From Candidatus Sulfuritelmatomonas gaucii (GTDB lineage: Bacteria; Acidobacteriota; Terriglobia; Terriglobales; Acidobacteriaceae), in assembly GCA_900290245.1 (NCBI GenBank), contig OKRB01000013.1:1-64000 (forward strand): a stretch of 64,000 nt of DNA, given 5' to 3'. A model generated the notes under the pieces. The model had not been told where the DNA came from, ran no database searches, and worked only from the letters and a program-made list of their open reading frames with translations. Numbering within the stretch: position 1 is the stretch's first letter; the number at the start of each line of letters is the position of its first letter. A program made the translations under genes and the position numbers. Shown piece by piece: positions 53,637 through 63,771 of the stretch.

Positions 53637-55319
53637 ATGTCTGCAGATGAGAAAGTCAACATCCTGATGGTCGACGACCAGCCAGCGAAGCTCCTGAGCT
53701 ACGAGGTGATTCTTGCGGACCTTGGCGAAAACCTGATCAAGGCCAGCTCGGCAAGCGAGGCACTGAATATCTTATTGAAGACCGACGTCGCCGTGGTTTT
53801 GATGGACGTAAGCATGCCCGACGTAGATGGCTTCGAGCTCGCAGAGGTGATCCGACAGCATCCACGGTTTCAGAGAACCGCGATCATCTTCATTTCCGGT
53901 GTCCATCTCACGGTTTCTGACATGATTCAGGGATATGGCCGCGGCGCTGTCGACTACATCTCGGTCCCTGTGGTCCCGGAGGTGTTGCGAGCCAAGATCA
54001 GCATCTTTGTCGAGTTGCATCGCAAGACTCGCATGTTGGAGAACCTCAACAGAGAGCTTGAGAAGCGCGTCGAAGAGCGCACCGAGGAACTGAGGAAAAG
54101 CGAGGCCCAATTCCGCATGCGAGCCGAGCTGCTCGACCTCACCTCTGAGGCCATTATCGTGCGCGATTTCGACGGGAAGATTCAATTCTGGAATTCCGGC
54201 GCCGAGCGAACCTATGGTTGGACTCGCGAAGAAGCTCTCGGGCAGGATCTTCATACACTGTTGCAGACCATATCTCCCATTCCGATTGAGCAGATCGACC
54301 AGGAGCTTCGTGAGCGTCATACGTGGCATGGCCGGTTCACACAAACTACGAAGAGCGGTAACAGGATCGTCACTGGTTGCCATAAAAACACCAACCTGGA
54401 TGGAGACGCGATTCTCGAAGTGAATCGCGACATGACCCTCGAGCTGCGAACTCAAGACGCCCTTCGCGAGACAGAGAAACTGGCGGCGATGGGACGCGTG
54501 GCCGGAATCATTGCGCATGAAATCAACAATCCGCTGGAGGCCATCACCAACATCTTCTATCTGCTGCGGAATCATCCTTCGCTGAGCGAAGATGCGCGGA
54601 CTTATGCCGATATGGCGGAGCAGGAACTGCAACGCGTCAGCCATATTACACGTCAGACGCTGAGCTTTTACCGTGAATCGAAGCAGCCGATACAGGTCTT
54701 CCTGCCTCAACTGCTCAATGACGTTCTCGAGTTGCAGAATCGAGCCCTCAGCTCAAGTCGCATTGCAGTTCGCAAAGATTACTCCGCAGCAGCGTCTGTG
54801 ACGGGATTTCCGGTAGAGTTGAGGCAGATTTTTCTCAACCTGATTGGCAACGCGATCCAGGCGATGCCGGAAGGCGGCGTGCTTGGCGTCTTTGTGCGCG
54901 AAGCCACTGACTGGACGAGAAACCTCCGCGGCATCGCGATCTCGGTGCTGGATACCGGCAATGGCATTCATCCTGACGCCACTGAGCAACTTTTTCAGCC
55001 ATTTTTCAGCACCAAGTCGACCAAAGGCACCGGACTGGGACTTTGGATCAGCAACGGCATTGTGCAGAAATATGATGGAAGGATTACTTGCCGGAGTGTT
55101 CGCAGGAAAGATGGGTGCGTAACCTGTTTCCGCGTGTTCTTGCCGGGCTCCGGAACTCTTGACCGCGGTGCAGCGCCAGAAGAAGAGACGGCGAAAGTGG
55201 GAAGCGAGAGCTTTGACAGCAGCGATGGCGCTGCCGGTTTGATGCCCGCGTCCAAGAGTCCAGTCGCGCGGACGACAGGTCAACGCGAGCAGGCTCTTCC
55301 TTTAAGCGCTAACGCTTAG
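53637..55319 (+). CDS. REC-PAS-HisKA-HATPase hybrid histidine kinase
   Basis: 'KVNILMVDDQPAKLLSYEVIL...VVLMDVSMPDVDGFELAE', PAS 'LLDLTSEAIIVRDFDGKIQFWNSGAERTYGWTREEALG', 'MGRVAGIIAHEINNPLEAITNIFYLL', 'TKGTGLGLWISNGIVQKYDGRI'. Confidence 0.94.
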   Translation: MSADEKVNILMVDDQPAKLLSYEVILADLGENLIKASSASEALNILLKTDVAVVLMDVSMPDVDGFELAEVIRQHPRFQRTAIIFISGVHLTVSDMIQGYGRGAVDYISVPVVPEVLRAKISIFVELHRKTRMLENLNRELEKRVEERTEELRKSEAQFRMRAELLDLTSEAIIVRDFDGKIQFWNSGAERTYGWTREEALGQDLHTLLQTISPIPIEQIDQELRERHTWHGRFTQTTKSGNRIVTGCHKNTNLDGDAILEVNRDMTLELRTQDALRETEKLAAMGRVAGIIAHEINNPLEAITNIFYLLRNHPSLSEDARTYADMAEQELQRVSHITRQTLSFYRESKQPIQVFLPQLLNDVLELQNRALSSSRIAVRKDYSAAASVTGFPVELRQIFLNLIGNAIQAMPEGGVLGVFVREATDWTRNLRGIAISVLDTGNGIHPDATEQLFQPFFSTKSTKGTGLGLWISNGIVQKYDGRITCRSVRRKDGCVTCFRVFLPGSGTLDRGAAPEEETAKVGSESFDSSDGAAGLMPASKSPVARTTGQREQALPLSANA

Positions 55320-55398
55320 GGCAGTTTCCCGACACTGCAGGAAAACCGCAAGAGCAAACTATCTCATGCAGCCCAACTTAAGTTGGCCAGGGACCCGG

Positions 55399-57117
55399 TC
55401 AGGATGGCAGCGTCGCGCCACGTCCGCTGCCCGGTATTCCCGGCAGTCGCGTTCTTTTCGAGCCGACGAAGCTTGCGATGAGAAGAACGATGCAAACCAG
55501 AATCCCCATGGCGCTCATCCAGGCTCCAATCTGTTCATCGAGGCCGCGAGGCAGGTTCAGCAGAATTTGATGGCGGCCCGGGGGCACTTGCACTTTAAGC
55601 AGCCCTTGCGGAAGCACCGGTTCGATAGGCAACAGCTTGCCCTCCGGAGAAAGTTGCGCTTTCCACTTTGGATAGTAGAGCTGGTTCACGATTAACGGTC
55701 CGCACACGTCGCACTCTGTCAGCACTTCAATGTGGCGCGGTTTCCAAAGCAACACTTGAGCGGTGCCTTGTCCTGCCGGGAATCTCGCGGGTGGCAGAGC
55801 GGCGGACTCGAGTGCGCTCGCCAGGTCGGTGCCGCTCGGCGTCCAGGCGGCGAACCAGCCGTCATATACCCTCCACTCGGATCCTGCATCGTTACCATCT
55901 CGAGTGAGTTGTTTGACGGCATCGACGTAGCCCCCGAGCCATGTCATGGCGAAGAGGCCAACGACAATGAGGACGCCCACTCTGGATCGCGCCGGCAATT
56001 GCATCACGTCTGTGAGCAGAAAAGCTGCAAGCGGAAGTGCCGCGATGCACAAAACGACACCGAATCTAAAAGGGAATTGAACCGCGCTTGCAAGTGCCGG
56101 AAAAGCTTTCCAAAGCCATTGGCTTGTGCCCAACATGAGAAAGATCGGAATAGGGCAAACCGCAAGCCACAGCCAAGCCCGCCCACGGCGGCTCCGCGGG
56201 CCTTTCTTCAGCGCGATGAAGCCACAGAGCGCGATAAACGCGACCGTATCCACCGTGACCAGTGAAACTGCGTGGACAAACCCCGACTTCGCCGAGTGCC
56301 TCGTAAAAAGATCCCAGCCAACATCGAGAAGGTCTCCGTGTGGGCCATTGTCGATCGGGATGTCCAGTTTGGAAACAGGGAAGTATCTCGCATTAGCGAA
56401 AGCGGGCACCAGATACGCGGCCGCCACGACAGTACCGAGGGCAAGGCCGCCCATCACTATGAAAAGTGCCCTTGCTTTTCTGCCGCGTTCCGCGATCGTT
56501 AAAGCAAGAAGAAGCGGCAGCGCTGAAAGGATTACGACGCTTATCAGGTGACTCACAATGAGCAATGCGTAGGCGAGAGCGAGCCCAGCGACGGCGTAGC
56601 GCTTCTTTTGTACTGCCTGCGTTGTGAAGTACAGCACCAAAGGCATCCAGGCGAGCGCCCAACATTCCGAAAGCGCATCTCGCCGATAGAAGTCGATCGC
56701 AAGGTGATATGGCAGGAGCATGTAGAGGGTTGCGGCGATCAGCGAAATCCGCCGGCTCGCGATCGTCGTCATCCACAGAAAGGCACCCAGCCCCGATGCG
56801 AACAGGCAGAGATATTCGCCAAGGCAAAAGGCGTTCGCGTGAACGAAATGCGCGAGCGGCAGCAGCAATGCATAAACATAGGACGGAAACGGGGGATAGA
56901 CGAAGAACGACGCGCTTCCCAGGCCGTGATTCATGTTCAGGAGCCAGCGCGGATACAGGTCGCCTTGCCAGAATTGCTCGGCGAAATATGTCCCGAAGGC
57001 GAGGTGTTCCTTGGTGTCGTGCCCTGAATACATCGGGCCATGAATGAAGATCGGCAACGACAGGGCGAGGGCTGCCACAGCGAGTACCAGGATTTCCTTC
57101 ACTCGCTTCAACGGCAT
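55399..57117 (-). CDS. Multi-pass membrane protein (6-pyruvoyl-tetrahydropterin synthase-related/GT-C-like)
   Basis: 'GPMYSGHDTKEHLAFGTYFAEQFWQGDLYPRWLLNMNHGLGSASFFVYPPFPSYVYALLLPL' plus about 10 hydrophobic segments. Confidence 0.7.
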   Translation of the reverse strand: MPLKRVKEILVLAVAALALSLPIFIHGPMYSGHDTKEHLAFGTYFAEQFWQGDLYPRWLLNMNHGLGSASFFVYPPFPSYVYALLLPLAHFVHANAFCLGEYLCLFASGLGAFLWMTTIASRRISLIAATLYMLLPYHLAIDFYRRDALSECWALAWMPLVLYFTTQAVQKKRYAVAGLALAYALLIVSHLISVVILSALPLLLALTIAERGRKARALFIVMGGLALGTVVAAAYLVPAFANARYFPVSKLDIPIDNGPHGDLLDVGWDLFTRHSAKSGFVHAVSLVTVDTVAFIALCGFIALKKGPRSRRGRAWLWLAVCPIPIFLMLGTSQWLWKAFPALASAVQFPFRFGVVLCIAALPLAAFLLTDVMQLPARSRVGVLIVVGLFAMTWLGGYVDAVKQLTRDGNDAGSEWRVYDGWFAAWTPSGTDLASALESAALPPARFPAGQGTAQVLLWKPRHIEVLTECDVCGPLIVNQLYYPKWKAQLSPEGKLLPIEPVLPQGLLKVQVPPGRHQILLNLPRGLDEQIGAWMSAMGILVCIVLLIASFVGSKRTRLPGIPGSGRGATLPS

Positions 57118-57156
57118 AGCTCACCCTTGGTGAAGTTCAGATGTCAGCGCCCGTGA

Positions 57157-59556
57157 TTACTCCCCGTATGGCACCCAGATGTTCTTCACCTGCGTGGCGT
57201 GTTGCAGGAACCAGCGGCCTTCAGCCTGCGCGGGATTAAACCAGTCGTACTCGTGGCCGTCGTTGGTGAAAACCTGCTTCATGTTGCCGATGGACGCGGC
57301 GCGCACCGCGTTTGCTTCCTCATCGCTGCGGAAGCACCAGATGGCCTCAATGCCATCATGCTCGGCGAGCGTCTTTGCCAGCTCTGCGGGGCGGCCGGCG
57401 ACCAGGTTCACCACGCCGCCAGGTAGATCGCTTGTGTCGAGGAGCTGATACACGTCGCCGATGACCAGCGGATAGCGCTCAGAGGGAACGGCGACGACCG
57501 TGTTGCCGACGGCGATGGCAGGCAGCACCAGCGAGAGCAAGCCGAGCAATGGCGCTTCGCTCGGTGCGAGGATTCCGATGGCGCCGACGGCTTCAGGCAT
57601 GGCGATGGTGATATTGCGTCCCGGCGGATGGTGCACCACGCCCTCGTATTTGTCGGCCCATGCGGCATAGCTGAAGATGCGTTGAATGGAGAGATCGACC
57701 TCGACCGCGGCCTGGTCTTCACCGACGGCGCGTGCCAGCCCATGCGCGATCTCGTCGCGGCGCTGGATCATGTTTTCAGCAATGTAGTAGATGACCTGTG
57801 CGCGATTGTGCGCCGATGTTCGTGCCCAGCCGGACGCGTTGCGCGCCGCTTCTACCGCGTTGCGAATGTCTTTGCGATTGCCCAGCGGCGCCTCGCCGAG
57901 CAACTCGCCTTCACGTCCATAGACCGGGAACGAGTAACCGGAATCAGGCCGCGCCTGCTTGCCGCCGATGTACTGCTTGACGGTGCGATCAATATTCGCG
58001 TGGGGCGGCTCGCCCGCCGGTTCGAATCCTTCCTCCTCGTCGGGGACAGATATCTTGACAGCCGCATGCGGAGCCGCGGGCAGCGAATGCAGCCACTTCG
58101 GCGTTAGATATTCGAGCATGCCTTCGCGCCCGCCTTCGCGGCCATAGCCGCTTTCGCGATAGCCCCCGAATCCGCAAGCTGCGTCGAACTGATTCGTGCA
58201 GTTGACCCACACTACTCCGGCCTTTACCTGCGAGGCCAGGTCGAGCGCCACGTTGATGTTCTCGCTCCAGACGCTGGCGGCCAAGCCATACACGGTATTG
58301 TTGGCGAGCTCCGCGGCCTCGGATGGCGTGCGGAAGGTCATCCCCACCAGCACCGGCCCGAATATCTCTTCTTGCACGACGGTGGCCGCTGGATGCACAT
58401 CCGTGAGCAGCGTCGGCGGGAAGAAGCAGCCCTTTTCCGGCAACGAATTGCTCGGTTGCCAGCACTTCGCGCCTTCTGCTACGCCCTGATCGACCATCTT
58501 GCGAATGGTCTCAAGCTGCACTGGCGAAACGATGGCGCCAATGTCGATCGCCTTATCGAGCGGCGGTCCCACCCGCAGTGTTTCCATGCGCGCGCGAACC
58601 TTTGTATAGAGCATCTCGGCGACGCGTTCCTGCACCAGCAGCCGCGAGCCTGCGCAGCACACCTGGCCCTGGTTGAACCAGATTGCATCCACCAGTCCCT
58701 CAACCGCCGAGTCTAGATCGGCATCGTCGAAAACGACGAAGGGCGATTTGCCACCCAGTTCAAGCGAGAGTTTCTTGGTCGAGTTGGCGGTGGCTTTGCG
58801 AATCACGCGGCCGATCTCAGTCGATCCGGTAAACGCAACCTTGTCGATGCCTGGATGTTCAATGAGCGCCTGCCCGGTCTTCGCGTCGCAGGTGAGCACG
58901 TTGAGCACGCCAGGCGGCAGGCCCACTTCCATCGCCAGCTCAGCAAACGCCAGCGCGGTCATCGGCGTGTACTTCGCCGGCTTGATGACGACCGTGTTCC
59001 CCGCCGCCAGCGCCGGTGCCACCTTCCACGCAAACATCAGGAGCGGAAAGTTCCACGGAATCACCTGGCCCACGACACCGCATGCCGTGTAATTCGGAAA
59101 CTCCTGATCGAGCAACTGCGCCCATCCGGCATGGTGATAAAAATGCCGCGCGACGAGAGGAATATCGATGTCGCGGCTCTCGCGGATGGGCTTGCCGTTG
59201 TCCATCGTCTCGAGAACTGCGAGCCGCCGCGAGTGCTTCTGCACCTGGCGGGCCAATGCGTAGAGATAGCGCGCGCGCTCGTGGCCACTCAGCGCCTGCC
59301 ATGCAGGAAAAGCCTTGCGTGCAGCCGCCACGGCGGCTTCCACGTCTGCGGTATTACCCTTGGCCACTTCGGCCAAGGTCTCGCCGGTCGAAGGATCGCT
59401 GGTCGTCTGGTACTCGCCGCTCGCCGGCGCAACCCACGCGCCGCCAATGAACTCCTCAAAGCGGCGATGATGCCGCTCAAGCCACTGATTCACTTCTTTG
59501 GGATCTTCCGGCGCGGCGCCGTACTCCATGGTGTAGAACTTTTCCGCAATGCTCAC
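57157..59556 (-). CDS. Double-domain aldehyde dehydrogenase (ALDH16-like)
   Basis: Domain 1 with 'LELGGKSPFVVFDDAD' and catalytic 'NQGQVCCAGSRLL'; domain 2 ALDH-like ('APLGNRKDIRNAVEAARNASGWAR...GIEAIWCFRSDEEA') without a VCCAG motif. Confidence 0.88.
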   Translation of the reverse strand: MSIAEKFYTMEYGAAPEDPKEVNQWLERHHRRFEEFIGGAWVAPASGEYQTTSDPSTGETLAEVAKGNTADVEAAVAAARKAFPAWQALSGHERARYLYALARQVQKHSRRLAVLETMDNGKPIRESRDIDIPLVARHFYHHAGWAQLLDQEFPNYTACGVVGQVIPWNFPLLMFAWKVAPALAAGNTVVIKPAKYTPMTALAFAELAMEVGLPPGVLNVLTCDAKTGQALIEHPGIDKVAFTGSTEIGRVIRKATANSTKKLSLELGGKSPFVVFDDADLDSAVEGLVDAIWFNQGQVCCAGSRLLVQERVAEMLYTKVRARMETLRVGPPLDKAIDIGAIVSPVQLETIRKMVDQGVAEGAKCWQPSNSLPEKGCFFPPTLLTDVHPAATVVQEEIFGPVLVGMTFRTPSEAAELANNTVYGLAASVWSENINVALDLASQVKAGVVWVNCTNQFDAACGFGGYRESGYGREGGREGMLEYLTPKWLHSLPAAPHAAVKISVPDEEEGFEPAGEPPHANIDRTVKQYIGGKQARPDSGYSFPVYGREGELLGEAPLGNRKDIRNAVEAARNASGWARTSAHNRAQVIYYIAENMIQRRDEIAHGLARAVGEDQAAVEVDLSIQRIFSYAAWADKYEGVVHHPPGRNITIAMPEAVGAIGILAPSEAPLLGLLSLVLPAIAVGNTVVAVPSERYPLVIGDVYQLLDTSDLPGGVVNLVAGRPAELAKTLAEHDGIEAIWCFRSDEEANAVRAASIGNMKQVFTNDGHEYDWFNPAQAEGRWFLQHATQVKNIWVPYGE

Positions 59557-59604
59557 AGCGTCTCCTTCTGATCCGCTAGTCCCTACGTCCCTATGTCTCT
59601 GTCT

Positions 59605-60633
59605 TTACGCAATCGGATGCCGGTACGTCGCCGAATACCGTCCAGTTAAATGATGCTCCAGTTGTCTCTCAATATCGCCCAACATTCCGCTGGCGCCGAA
59701 CCGAAAGAGTGACGGCTCCAGCCACGGCCGGCCCAACTCGTCCTTCATCAGCGCCAGCCAGTCCGTCGCCTGCTTTGCAGTGCGAATGCCGCCCGCCGGC
59801 TTGAATCCCACCGCCATGCCTGTGCGCTCCGCATAATCGCGAATGCAGCGCACCATCACCAGCGATACGGGCAACGTGGCGTTCACGCTCTCCTTGCCTG
59901 TCGACGTTTTGATGAAGTCCGCGCCAGCCATCATGGCCACCCAGCTTGCGCGCGCCACGTTGCGCAGCGTCATCAAATCACCGGTGCCCAAAATCGCCTT
60001 CAAATGTGCTGGCCCTGCCGCCTCCTTGAAGGCCGCAACCTCGTCGTAGAGCGCCTGCCACTCTCCGTTGAAGACATGCGCGCGCGTGATCACAATATCA
60101 ATCTCCTGCGCGCCAGCCTCCACCGAACGATGAATCTCCTCGACGCGCTCGGCCAGCGGATTCAGGCCTGCCGGAAATCCCGCAGAAACCGCAGCCACAG
60201 GAATCCCCGACCCTTCGAGCGCCTTTACCGCCGTCTCGACAAACGCGTGATACACGCACACAGCGCCGACGGTCAGATGCAGCTCCTCGATCCCGAGTCC
60301 CTCCACAATGTGACGCTGCAGCGGATTGCGCGCCTTGGCGCATAGCCGCCGCACGCGGTCGGCCGAGTCATCGCCGCTCAGCGTGGTCAGGTCCATACAC
60401 GCAATGGCGCGAAGCAGCCAAGCCGCCTGCGTCTCCTTTTTCACGGTGCGCCGCGCAACATGCGTCGCGGCACGTCGCTCCACGGCGCTGGTGTTCACGC
60501 GCACGGCTTCTACCCAGTCGGTGTTGAGCGGCATTCGCCGGTTGTGCTCGAGCGTGCGCCCGTTCAGAATCACCGGAATGGGCTGCACGGTGTGGGGTGC
60601 ATGATTCGTGGATGTGATGGGTTGTACAGCCAT
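59605..60633 (-). CDS. deoC: Deoxyribose-phosphate aldolase
   Basis: 'HLKAILGTGDLMTLRNVARASWVAMMAGADFIKTSTGKESVNATLPVSLVMVRCIRDY...GFKPAGGIRT'; start set at ATG 60633 rather than the long upstream extension. Confidence 0.93.
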   Translation of the reverse strand: MAVQPITSTNHAPHTVQPIPVILNGRTLEHNRRMPLNTDWVEAVRVNTSAVERRAATHVARRTVKKETQAAWLLRAIACMDLTTLSGDDSADRVRRLCAKARNPLQRHIVEGLGIEELHLTVGAVCVYHAFVETAVKALEGSGIPVAAVSAGFPAGLNPLAERVEEIHRSVEAGAQEIDIVITRAHVFNGEWQALYDEVAAFKEAAGPAHLKAILGTGDLMTLRNVARASWVAMMAGADFIKTSTGKESVNATLPVSLVMVRCIRDYAERTGMAVGFKPAGGIRTAKQATDWLALMKDELGRPWLEPSLFRFGASGMLGDIERQLEHHLTGRYSATYRHPIA

Positions 60634-60812
60634 GGAACGTTCTCCGCGAAAGCAATGAAAAGGCCAAAATCGATGAAAAAGACTGGCTCCTCCGCATCGC
60701 AGAGGAGCCCGTTGTTCAGAAACGATCTGAAAGAGCAGGATAAATCGCCCCCAGCCGCAAAGCAACAGCGGATTCGCAGGCGCGGGGCTTTTGGTAATCG
60801 GCCGCGGGTTGC

Positions 60813-62567
60813 TTACCAGGTAAGCCGCAGCAGCGACACCGACTGGCGCGGGAGAGTCGTCTCGATGATCACTTTTCCGTTTGCCACGTCGAGCCACTCG
60901 GGAGAAGTGAAAAGCTGCAATTGGCCAGCAGCCTTCAGGTCGGCGTATTGCTCCGGCGTGGGCTCCTGCGGCGAGCCCATGTTCTTCCATACGGTATACG
61001 CATTGCTCTTTGTCTCGTCGATGCGGTAGTGATCGAGGAGCACGCGCTTCACACCCGCCGGAATTCCTGTGATGGCTACGTGGACATCGATGGCCGGAGC
61101 TGGGACATCATCATCGTGATAGTTCCACACCATCACGGCCGCTTCGCGATCGGCCTTCGTAGCGAAAGCGTCCACGTCCGGCGACTGGCGCACCCCTGCG
61201 CTCACAAGCTCGTCGAGCGGAATCTCGCTGGTGCTGGTCGTCCTCACACGCTCGCCCGACATCAGCCCCGCCATGCGAAAGAGATTCAGAATGGGCTTGT
61301 CGACGCCGTTTGTCGCCAACGTGCGATATCCCTCGAAGTAGCCTTTGTTTTCGAACTCGAACGCCCAGGTGAGCATGGCGATCAGGTTCACCTTCGTCTC
61401 GTCCTGCAAACCGAAGAGCGCCTTCATCACGGTCGCTGTATACGAGGCGTAGAGCGGCCCGTTGCGATAGGCGTTCGCCGGATTCTCCCTGGCCGAGCAG
61501 GCTGCGCAGCCTTCCGGATCGGCCTCGCTCAGAATGATGGGCACGTGTCGTAGCTGCGGATATTTCGCGACAATTTGGAATCCGGCATCTGCCGCGCGCA
61601 GCTCATTCGAGATCCCCATGCGGACATGGCCATCCACGAGAACCGGTCGACCTTTGGGATGAAACGAAATGAAGTCGAGCGGAATCCGTCCACCGGTCGC
61701 AGCGCTCTTGTCGTGCAGGCAGTGTTGCAAAAAGTGATCGAGAAACGCGCCAGCGTTCGCACCGCTTGGTCCCGTGCTCGCCGGCCCGCCCACCTTCGCA
61801 TCAGGCAACGCCGCCCTCACGCCCGCTGCGGCGAAGTCGTAGAGCTTGAAATACTCCTCTGGCGTGCCGTGCCAATAGCTGATGTCCGGCTCGTTCCACA
61901 CTTCGAAGTACCACATGCTCACCTGCTGGCGGCCGTAGCGCTGCACAAGATGCGCGACGTAGTGACGCACCAGCTCGCCCCACATTTTGTAATCTTTCGG
62001 CGGATTGTTCGACGCGCCGCCCATCGTCGGCTTGGGATAGTGAAGCTGATACTCCGTGATCCCCGGTACAGTCGCCGCCAGATCCTTGGGCATAAAGCCC
62101 AGCTCCACCATCGGCCGCACCCCTGCTCTCATGTACTCATCGAAGGTCCGGTCGGTGATGGTGAAGTCGTAGATGGGCTTTCCGTCCTCGTCGAGGCTGA
62201 ACACGTTCGAGGAGCTCCATTTGAGCTCAGCTACGCCGTTGCCCGATGTGAGCAAATGGTGCGCGCGGATGTTGACCGGCACAGGGCTCAGGTCGTGCAG
62301 CTCGCTAAGAAGCTGCTCACCATATTTCATCGTGGTGTAGTTTGACTCGTCGTAGCCAAACCAGCTTGAGATCGGGCTGTAGACGCCGATTGGCTTGGCA
62401 AGATCCACGTGGATCGACACCGGGCCCGCAGCAGAGTCCTGCCCCCCGCCTTGGACGGCGGCAGCAAAGACAAGAATCGCCGCAATGTTGCGCATCGCTT
62501 TGGCTCGTAGCGCAGAACGCATTGTGAAGAGTGTCATGGCCGCTGGATCTCGAGAAGATAAATTCAC
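60813..62567 (-). CDS. Glycoside hydrolase family 39-like (beta-xylosidase-type)
   Basis: 'MWYFEVWNEPDISYWHGTPEEYFKLYDFAAAGVRAALPDAKVGGPAS'; 'PIILSEADPEGCAAC'. Confidence 0.85.
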   Translation of the reverse strand: MNLSSRDPAAMTLFTMRSALRAKAMRNIAAILVFAAAVQGGGQDSAAGPVSIHVDLAKPIGVYSPISSWFGYDESNYTTMKYGEQLLSELHDLSPVPVNIRAHHLLTSGNGVAELKWSSSNVFSLDEDGKPIYDFTITDRTFDEYMRAGVRPMVELGFMPKDLAATVPGITEYQLHYPKPTMGGASNNPPKDYKMWGELVRHYVAHLVQRYGRQQVSMWYFEVWNEPDISYWHGTPEEYFKLYDFAAAGVRAALPDAKVGGPASTGPSGANAGAFLDHFLQHCLHDKSAATGGRIPLDFISFHPKGRPVLVDGHVRMGISNELRAADAGFQIVAKYPQLRHVPIILSEADPEGCAACSARENPANAYRNGPLYASYTATVMKALFGLQDETKVNLIAMLTWAFEFENKGYFEGYRTLATNGVDKPILNLFRMAGLMSGERVRTTSTSEIPLDELVSAGVRQSPDVDAFATKADREAAVMVWNYHDDDVPAPAIDVHVAITGIPAGVKRVLLDHYRIDETKSNAYTVWKNMGSPQEPTPEQYADLKAAGQLQLFTSPEWLDVANGKVIIETTLPRQSVSLLRLTW

Positions 62568-62578
62568 AACTTACGCCA

Positions 62579-63745
62579 TCATAACGGCGCCTGCTTGCCG
62601 CTGGTCAGGTCGCGGATGATTTCCACTTCGCGCTCGCGGTACGGCGTTCCGTCGGGATGAAACACATCGTGGAACCAGATGGGCGGCTGCTCCACCACGT
62701 ATGGCCGCTTCCAGGAGTCCCATGGAAGATATGTCTGGCTCTTCCCTGCGACCAGTCCCCAGTTGATGGCGCCCACGCGGTACTTTTGCGCGATGGGCAG
62801 GATCGTGTCGAAGGTGCTGCCATTGCCGCGTGCCATGTACTCCGTACAGATCAGCGGCCGATGAAACTGTTCAAGCTCGTGCACGCTTTTCTCGAAGTGC
62901 TCCGGCCAGCCGTAGTCGTGAAAGGTGATCACGTCGGACTGCTCAATTTGCACGCGCGCCATGGGCGGCATGGCATCGAGCGACGTCCAGTCGCCGCGCC
63001 AGACACCACTGGTCAACGGCTGCGTGGGATGCACGTTGCGCGCCCATGCGAACACCTGCGGCAGGAGCTTTAGCACCATCTCGTCCTTGTCGCGTGGTTC
63101 CTCTTTTGAGTAAGAGCCCATATTGCCGTTGTCCGGCTCGTTCCAGATGTCCCACGCGAGAATGCGCGGATCGTTGGCGAATGCGCCCACGACTCCTTTT
63201 ACATATTGCTCGAGCTTCGGATATTGCGAGGGGTCTTCGAGCACCGCCGCGCCCGGCGCCTGCACCCATCCTGAGTTGTGCACGCCTGGAATCGGCGGAT
63301 GCTGCGGGCCGAGCTTCGGGTACGGATCCCAGCACGAATCAAAAAGCACGAAGATGGGCCGAATATGATGACGCGCGGCAATCGCGAGAAAAATGTCGAT
63401 GCGCTTCTTGAATTCTTCCGGATCCTGCTCCCAAAGCTGGTTGTGCAGAAACACGCGCATCGTGTTCATGCCGATTCCTTCGGCCCACCCCAGCTCGCGG
63501 TCGATGGTCTTCTCGTCGAAAGTATCGGCCTGCCACATCTCCAATTCGTTGATCGCCGTGGACGGCAAAAAATCTGCGCCCACCGGCCACGGCTGCCCGG
63601 CGTACCACGCATTCGCCTGCGTCTCGGTCCAGCGCTGCGGAGTCGCTTCGCTTTGGCGTTCCTGCGCTTGCACGCCGTTGAACGCCAAACAAAGAAGTAC
63701 CAGCGCCGGCAAGATTCGCCGAGCAGCTTGCGACATCCGGCCCAT
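62579..63745 (-). CDS. Clan GH-A glycoside hydrolase (GH5-like/1,4-beta-xylanase-type), secreted
   Basis: 'ILAWDIWNEPDNGNMG' and 'RPLICTEYMARGNGSTFDTIL'; signal peptide 'ILPALVLLCLAFNGVQAQ'. Confidence 0.82.
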   Translation of the reverse strand: MGRMSQAARRILPALVLLCLAFNGVQAQERQSEATPQRWTETQANAWYAGQPWPVGADFLPSTAINELEMWQADTFDEKTIDRELGWAEGIGMNTMRVFLHNQLWEQDPEEFKKRIDIFLAIAARHHIRPIFVLFDSCWDPYPKLGPQHPPIPGVHNSGWVQAPGAAVLEDPSQYPKLEQYVKGVVGAFANDPRILAWDIWNEPDNGNMGSYSKEEPRDKDEMVLKLLPQVFAWARNVHPTQPLTSGVWRGDWTSLDAMPPMARVQIEQSDVITFHDYGWPEHFEKSVHELEQFHRPLICTEYMARGNGSTFDTILPIAQKYRVGAINWGLVAGKSQTYLPWDSWKRPYVVEQPPIWFHDVFHPDGTPYREREVEIIRDLTSGKQAPL

Positions 63746-63771
63746 GGATTGCTTCCTCGATTCCCTTCGTT

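Noticed and set aside
55373-55386. Perfect 14-bp palindrome ccaacttaagttgg between convergent genes
   Set aside because: A 14-bp palindrome is expected a few times by chance in 64 kb; no supporting context.
60634-60990. N-terminal extension of the 461-aa deoC ORF
   Set aside because: The extension lacks homology-like features; DeoC-type sequence begins after ATG 60633.
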